A stretch of DNA of 64,000 bases from Chenopodium formosanum. Lineage: Eukaryota; Streptophyta; Magnoliopsida; Caryophyllales; Amaranthaceae. A model generated the notes under the pieces. It was not told the DNA's origin. It did no database searches and saw nothing but the letters and a program-made list of their open reading frames with translations. This document shows, one piece after another, positions 59,824 to 64,000 of this stretch (position 1 is the stretch's first letter; each line of letters begins with the position of its first letter). The position numbers were made by a program, and so were the translations under genes. Where the stretch lies: NCBI GenBank assembly GCA_024500155.1, contig CM044880.1:6820001-6884000 (forward strand), written 5' to 3'.

Positions 59824-60690
59824 GACATAGATGTGGTTTTGGTTTATATACCAATTGCGTCATTTCAATTTCTTCCAAGAACAAATTCCACAAGGTTATT
59901 ATACTCACTATAGATTTATGGATTAATCCGTTAGCTTCCTTCTAGGTTGCGAATTTAACTAACACATAAACTTACGAAAGCGATACAATAAATTATACGT
60001 AGTAAGAAATAAAAGTATAATTTAACCTAACACTTTTCAATTTTTATTTTAATTACATTAACCATTGATTCTTAAAATGACACCAAGGATGAAATTACTG
60101 ATGTTGCATATATTTTGTGTCAAAAAATTAAAATTAAGATAGCGTATAGAGAAGTGGAGTAGTAAAATCCTGGAAAATCAGCATCCCTTCAAACTTCAAA
60201 ATCCATCAAACTCCCAATTTAATCTCCTGTGCACTTGCAGTTATTTCCATCAATAAGTAAAGAAGGTATCTTTAACTGTTACTTTGCAGTGGGGGCCCTC
60301 TTTCACAACTTATATCCAGGTTTTCATGCCAGATTTTTTGTACCAAAATCCCTGCTTTTTTGCCCCCTTTTTTTTTTTTTTTTTTGTTTGTAATATTATA
60401 AAAATACAATACTGTAGTAATTTGATTTAATAAGTACTAAAGTACTGTAAATACAGATTGAAAATATGATGAAAAAAAAAAAGAGAAAAAAGTACATTTT
60501 AGAAGATATATTGGCAGAGATCAGGGGATTTATTTGAAACTCAAGGGATATATGAATCTATTATTCTATTATTCCAGCCTTCCAGGTAGCTGAAGTTTCC
60601 TCTTGGACCATACTGTATACTTAATTTTATGTACCATAGTATTTTGATTTTTCATGTAACCAAAATTACTTAAGTAAGTATAGGAGAATT
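59820..60690. other. intergenic, nothing recognised
   Basis: AT-rich with a T18 run near 60367. No gene or repeat end was supported. Confidence 0.55.
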
Positions 60691-60696
60691 TACATA

Positions 60697-60786
60697 CTTC
60701 CTCCGTTACAAGTTATGTGCAACGATTTGACATAAAGCAAAGAAGAAAAATGTCTGATCGTTGCACATAACCTGTAACGGAGGTAG
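60697..60786. mobile_element. Stowaway-type hairpin MITE (90 bp)
   Basis: CTTCCTCCGTTACAAGTTAT is nearly perfectly inverted as ATAACCTGTAACGGAGGTAG. TA stands on both sides, and the two 30-bp arms surround a loop of about 30 bp. The TCCGT end and TA target are the Stowaway (Tc1/mariner) signature. Confidence 0.9.
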
Positions 60787-62029
60787 TATTTAATTTTTAT
60801 GAGATGCATGATTATCATGTTTGGAAATGCCATAAGCATATAGGCTTACTAAAGTTAAACTTTTCTTTAGGATTCCAGACATCAAACATTTAATTATTAC
60901 ACCATCTAACATATTACTCTGTTGACTATTCCTCATTTTCACTTATGTAGATGTAGCTAGAATAAACGAGTATTATAGTGATCAAGAATCCGACGAACAA
61001 AATACATGATAGATAGTACAGAGTATATTACGCTAAGGATAGTGAAAATGTGAAAGGATGTCGAGAAGACGAGAAGTTATAACGTATAACATCTTACATG
61101 TATGTTGTTAGGCTATTTAGGGTTGCCCTTGATTGATGATCTAAGTAACCCGAAAATCGAAGGACTTCATGATAAATTGATAATCAACAATGGAGTAATT
61201 TGCAACTATTTTACCATCATTTAATAAGTTTACTTGACATGTTTTTTTTTTATCTCGTGTAAAATTTGCTTGTGAAATCTCATTTTTCATGTCACATGTG
61301 GTAAGCACTTCCATTGAGAGTTAAGACATGCACCACACATTCAAAATTAAACTTGAACATTTTCATGTACAAAATCTAAATGTGCAATATTTCTGATTAT
61401 TTCTACTTTCGTAGTGTATACATTCGAAAGTAGCTGTAGTTGAGTATAATATTTCACGTCCAAGTGTACAACATGTATCAAAATTATCAATTTCACTAAT
61501 TATACTAGTGCTCAATATACTTAGTTTTCAATTTATTATTATTATTATTATTATTTTTTTTTTTTGTTTTAAAAAAGCGTAGTTAACCCGTACTTAAATC
61601 TAAATTAATTAAGAATTACCCGGTTTATTAGAGTATTTATCATTGCTCAATGTATGATTTCACCAAAATCATAAGGAAATTTAACGACAAACAAATGTTG
61701 GCCAAGATTCCATTCAAAATCACAAGAAATGATTCCATATTTCCATCTTAACCAACGTGATTTTTATAATTTCACAACTTTCAACACATAATGTCTTTTT
61801 TCGTTCTCTTAACCCTTCTACCAACAAAATTAGTAATCTAATTAGTAAATTATTAAATAATTAGGTTAAAGATACATATATACTTCATTCGTACTTGTAT
61901 TATATAAATTCTCCATCTAAATAACCATGCACTAATAATCTAATATAATTTCCTTACCTAAATACTTCTAATCCTAGCACTTTATGACCTTAATACTAAT
62001 TAGAGAAAAGAAAAGGGATGGAGTAGTTT
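60787..62029. other. ERF gene 3' flank, no gene
   Basis: AT-rich with a TTATTATTATT microsatellite at about 61536-61555. Nothing coding recognised. Confidence 0.55.
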
Positions 62030-62875
62030 CTATTTATGTACTCCTACATTCAAGTCAATAAGCTCCATAAATCTATTTTTAGTAACAAGCTGAGACATAG
62101 ATGTTACCACTTGACATTTTTTCTTATACATTGTTGTTGTTGTTGGATTATTAATATTCTTAATAAACTCGTACGAGGAAGACGAGGACGATGATGTCGG
62201 CGACAATGTCGTTGAGGTTGAGGTGGGGACCACCGACGGTACTTGGAAGTTTGTCTTGGCCTTGGACCCTCGGAGTCGCCGAGCTGCTGCGTCATACGCA
62301 CGCGCCGCTTCTTCGGGTGTGTCGAACGTGCCGAGCCAATGCCGGCATCGCCCGACTCGGTCTCTTATCTCGGCTGACCATCTCCCCCATGGCCTCTTTC
62401 TTACTCCCCTATACTTCTTCTCCACCCCTGTGCTCGTTTCGAAACGTTTCGCCTTAGGGTTTGACTGTTTTTCGGAAACGTTTTTTCTTTCTTTTTCACT
62501 TTCGAAACGTTTCGGTGCGTTAGGGTTAGGATTGGAAACTTCAACCTAGACTTCTTTGCATGTTGTTGGTTTGGTGGTGGGGGTGGTGCCAAAGAGTACA
62601 TGTTGACCTACAACAGCGGCAATTCCTTCAAGGACCGGAGACGAAGGCGGCGAATGAGAAGGAGGAGGAGGAGGAGTCTCCTTCTCTTGGTTGGTGTCAA
62701 TTGTTGTAGTAGGAAAATTGAAAGAAACGTTTTGTGATAATGGTGATGAAAATGCATCATATTGATAGAGGGTGTTGAAAATAGGATCTTTGTAAATGAA
62801 AAAAGGTAGATTTCGAAACGTTTCTTGCTCAAATAAGAAGGAAGAAACGTATTCTAAGGTACTATGATCATTCAT
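62030..62875 (-). CDS. AP2/ERF-domain transcription factor, probably two exons
   Basis: The first coding block starts at ATG 62875 (MNDHSTLEYVSSFLFEQE) and is followed by a Pro/Ser stretch and EGIAAVVGQHVLFG; its frame stops at 62546. The AP2 block lies in another frame from about 62495, without an ATG: YRGVRKRPWGRWSAEIRD, RHWLGTFDTPEEAARAYD, RLRGSKAKTNF. This is a complete 58-residue ERF-type domain. An intron must join them. Best guess: donor after 62608 (TAG|GTCAAC) and acceptor before 62427 (GCACAG), phase 1, CTAAC branch-like words inside, 221 residues. A donor at 62552 with acceptor AACAG before TCAAACCC is the alternative. The tail has poly-Ser and MELIDLNVGVHK, an EAR-like DLN without the usual Pro. 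Expected to be a nuclear, GCC-box-binding regulator. Confidence 0.8.
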
Positions 62876-62961
62876 GGTGGCTTATGTTAACTTGAGTTTG
62901 AGAGGAGAGAAGAGAACAATAGGATGAGAAATGATGAAAAGCCACTCTACTTCTATAGTTC

Positions 62962-62969
62962 TATATATA
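62962..62969 (-). promoter_or_regulatory. TATA box of the ERF gene
   Basis: TATATATA-type element (CTATATATAG at 62961-62970) about 87 nt upstream of the ATG 62875. Confidence 0.55.
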
Positions 62970-62979
62970 GTGGTCAATT

Positions 62980-64000
62980 AATAAATGATAAATTTTTATT
63001 TTTATTTTTTATTTTTTATTTATTTTTGAACAAGTAATTTATAGTGGTCAATTAATTTATAGACGTGTGTTAACTGCTCAAATAACCGACGAATATATAG
63101 TGGTCAATTAATACTAATTATTAATAAGTAATACAGTAGAAATTAATGGGAAAAATAAAGTTTATAATAATGAAAATAATTATTTATAATAATGGTAGTT
63201 TGAGATTAATGAAACTAAATTTATGCAAAAATAAATAAATGCGAGGTAGACGAAGTAAGGTCATGCAATAGTCACAAAAGTGTAACAGCTAGTAGTAGTA
63301 GTACTGTAGTAGTGGCCAAAGGCAAGTAGTGTAGTGAGTGTGAGTGAGTCCAAATATACTCCATAAACAGTATTTTGCTGCACTTTGGAAAAGAACGTAA
63401 AATCTGTTTACAGTTCTACTTTTAGTATTTCTTGTCTCTCTTTCATTTGGTCAATATACATCTTACCACTATTTTCAAAAAACAAAAAATATACTCCATA
63501 TATATATATAATCTATATTTAAGTTATTTTAGTTGAATTATTTGTTTAGTATATGAGTATCTAATACATAGTAATACTTTTCTTAAAACGCTTGCTAACA
63601 CAATGAAGAAAAAAAAACAAAGGAAGTATTTATAGTTTATGCATCAATGCATTATGCATGTACTTAGGTAGGTGAGATGAACATAGAGAAGTGTAAAGTG
63701 TTATTCATGTACTCGTAGTTTCGTTTTAAGATAACAAGTTTTAAATTATTTGATGGAAACTTTACAAATTATGCAAATGGTTATTATTGAGCTAATATTT
63801 GTTCATCAAGAGCTATGTAATGCTACTATGTCAATCTTACATGTACTGCAATATTTGTTCATCAAGAGCTAATATTTATTGAAGATCAAATGACTCCAAC
63901 ATGAACCTCAATTCCCATAGTCCTTATGCCCTGGCCTCTTTTGTGTGGGGGACGAGTTTAAGTCTTTATTTTAGGTATATAGCATAAAAAATGGGACACA
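62980..64000. other. ERF upstream region, no further gene
   Basis: AT-rich, with a TAGTGGTCAATTAAT word repeated three times (62967, 63050, 63100), a GTAGTAGTAGTAC repeat at 63290 and a direct repeat ATATTTGTTCATCAAGAGCTA at 63797 and 63851. The repeated GGTCAA contains the TTGACC W-box core on the other strand, a WRKY-type site. Confidence 0.45.

Noticed and set aside
62191..62549. Plus-strand ORFs of 88 and 108 codons
   Set aside because: Antisense to the AP2 domain; codon structure follows the ERF reading frame.

Overview
The window looks like nuclear DNA of a flowering plant. It is AT-rich, has spliceosomal introns, and is crowded with Mutator-like elements, PIF/Harbinger and Stowaway MITEs, Helitrons and a LINE remnant. 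The encoded families (coiled-coil NB-ARC-LRR immune receptors, an AP2/ERF factor, a nuclear mitochondrial-type ribosomal protein S15, a six-cysteine knottin precursor) are plant families. The knottin resembles Amaranthaceae/Nyctaginaceae peptides and the receptors resemble spinach/beet-type CNLs, so I favour a Caryophyllales (Amaranthaceae) species, possibly spinach. That assignment is inference. No bacterial feature, tRNA gene, rRNA gene or CRISPR array was seen.

Layout. (1) 1-9.1 kb: two members of a secreted cystine-knot peptide family, one cut by the left edge on the minus strand and one complete at 7446-7946, with three diverged copies of a flanking segment that point to a decayed array. 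(2) 11.1-56.1 kb: a tandem triplication. Each unit holds a plus-strand CNL receptor gene followed by a convergent minus-strand gene for a uS15-type organellar ribosomal protein. Unit A (about 11.1-19.0 kb) keeps only the CNL promoter joined to the last LRRs plus a broken S15. Unit B (about 21.0-36.6 kb) has a CNL with an intact CC-NB-ARC but a twice-frameshifted LRR, and a broken S15. Unit C (about 38.4-56.1 kb) has the longest CNL (919 codons, LRR tail cut by a 74-bp deletion) and the only intact S15 gene (five exons, 461 codons). (3) 56.3-61 kb: transposon-rich spacer. (4) 62.0-62.9 kb: an AP2/ERF transcription factor gene on the minus strand whose two coding blocks need an intron to be joined.

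Because the three units are paralogous, most insertions can be read against an empty site in a sister unit. This fixes ends and target duplications for several MITEs, Helitrons and Mutator-like elements. A structured block of about 86 nt, repeated four times downstream of the CNL genes and nearly unchanged, is not explained by any gene and is a candidate small RNA or UTR element.

Functionally the loci look defence-related (NLR receptors and a knottin), with the housekeeping S15 gene carried along by the duplication. Unit C probably supplies S15. CNL-C, and perhaps a truncated CNL-B, are the only receptor products still possible.
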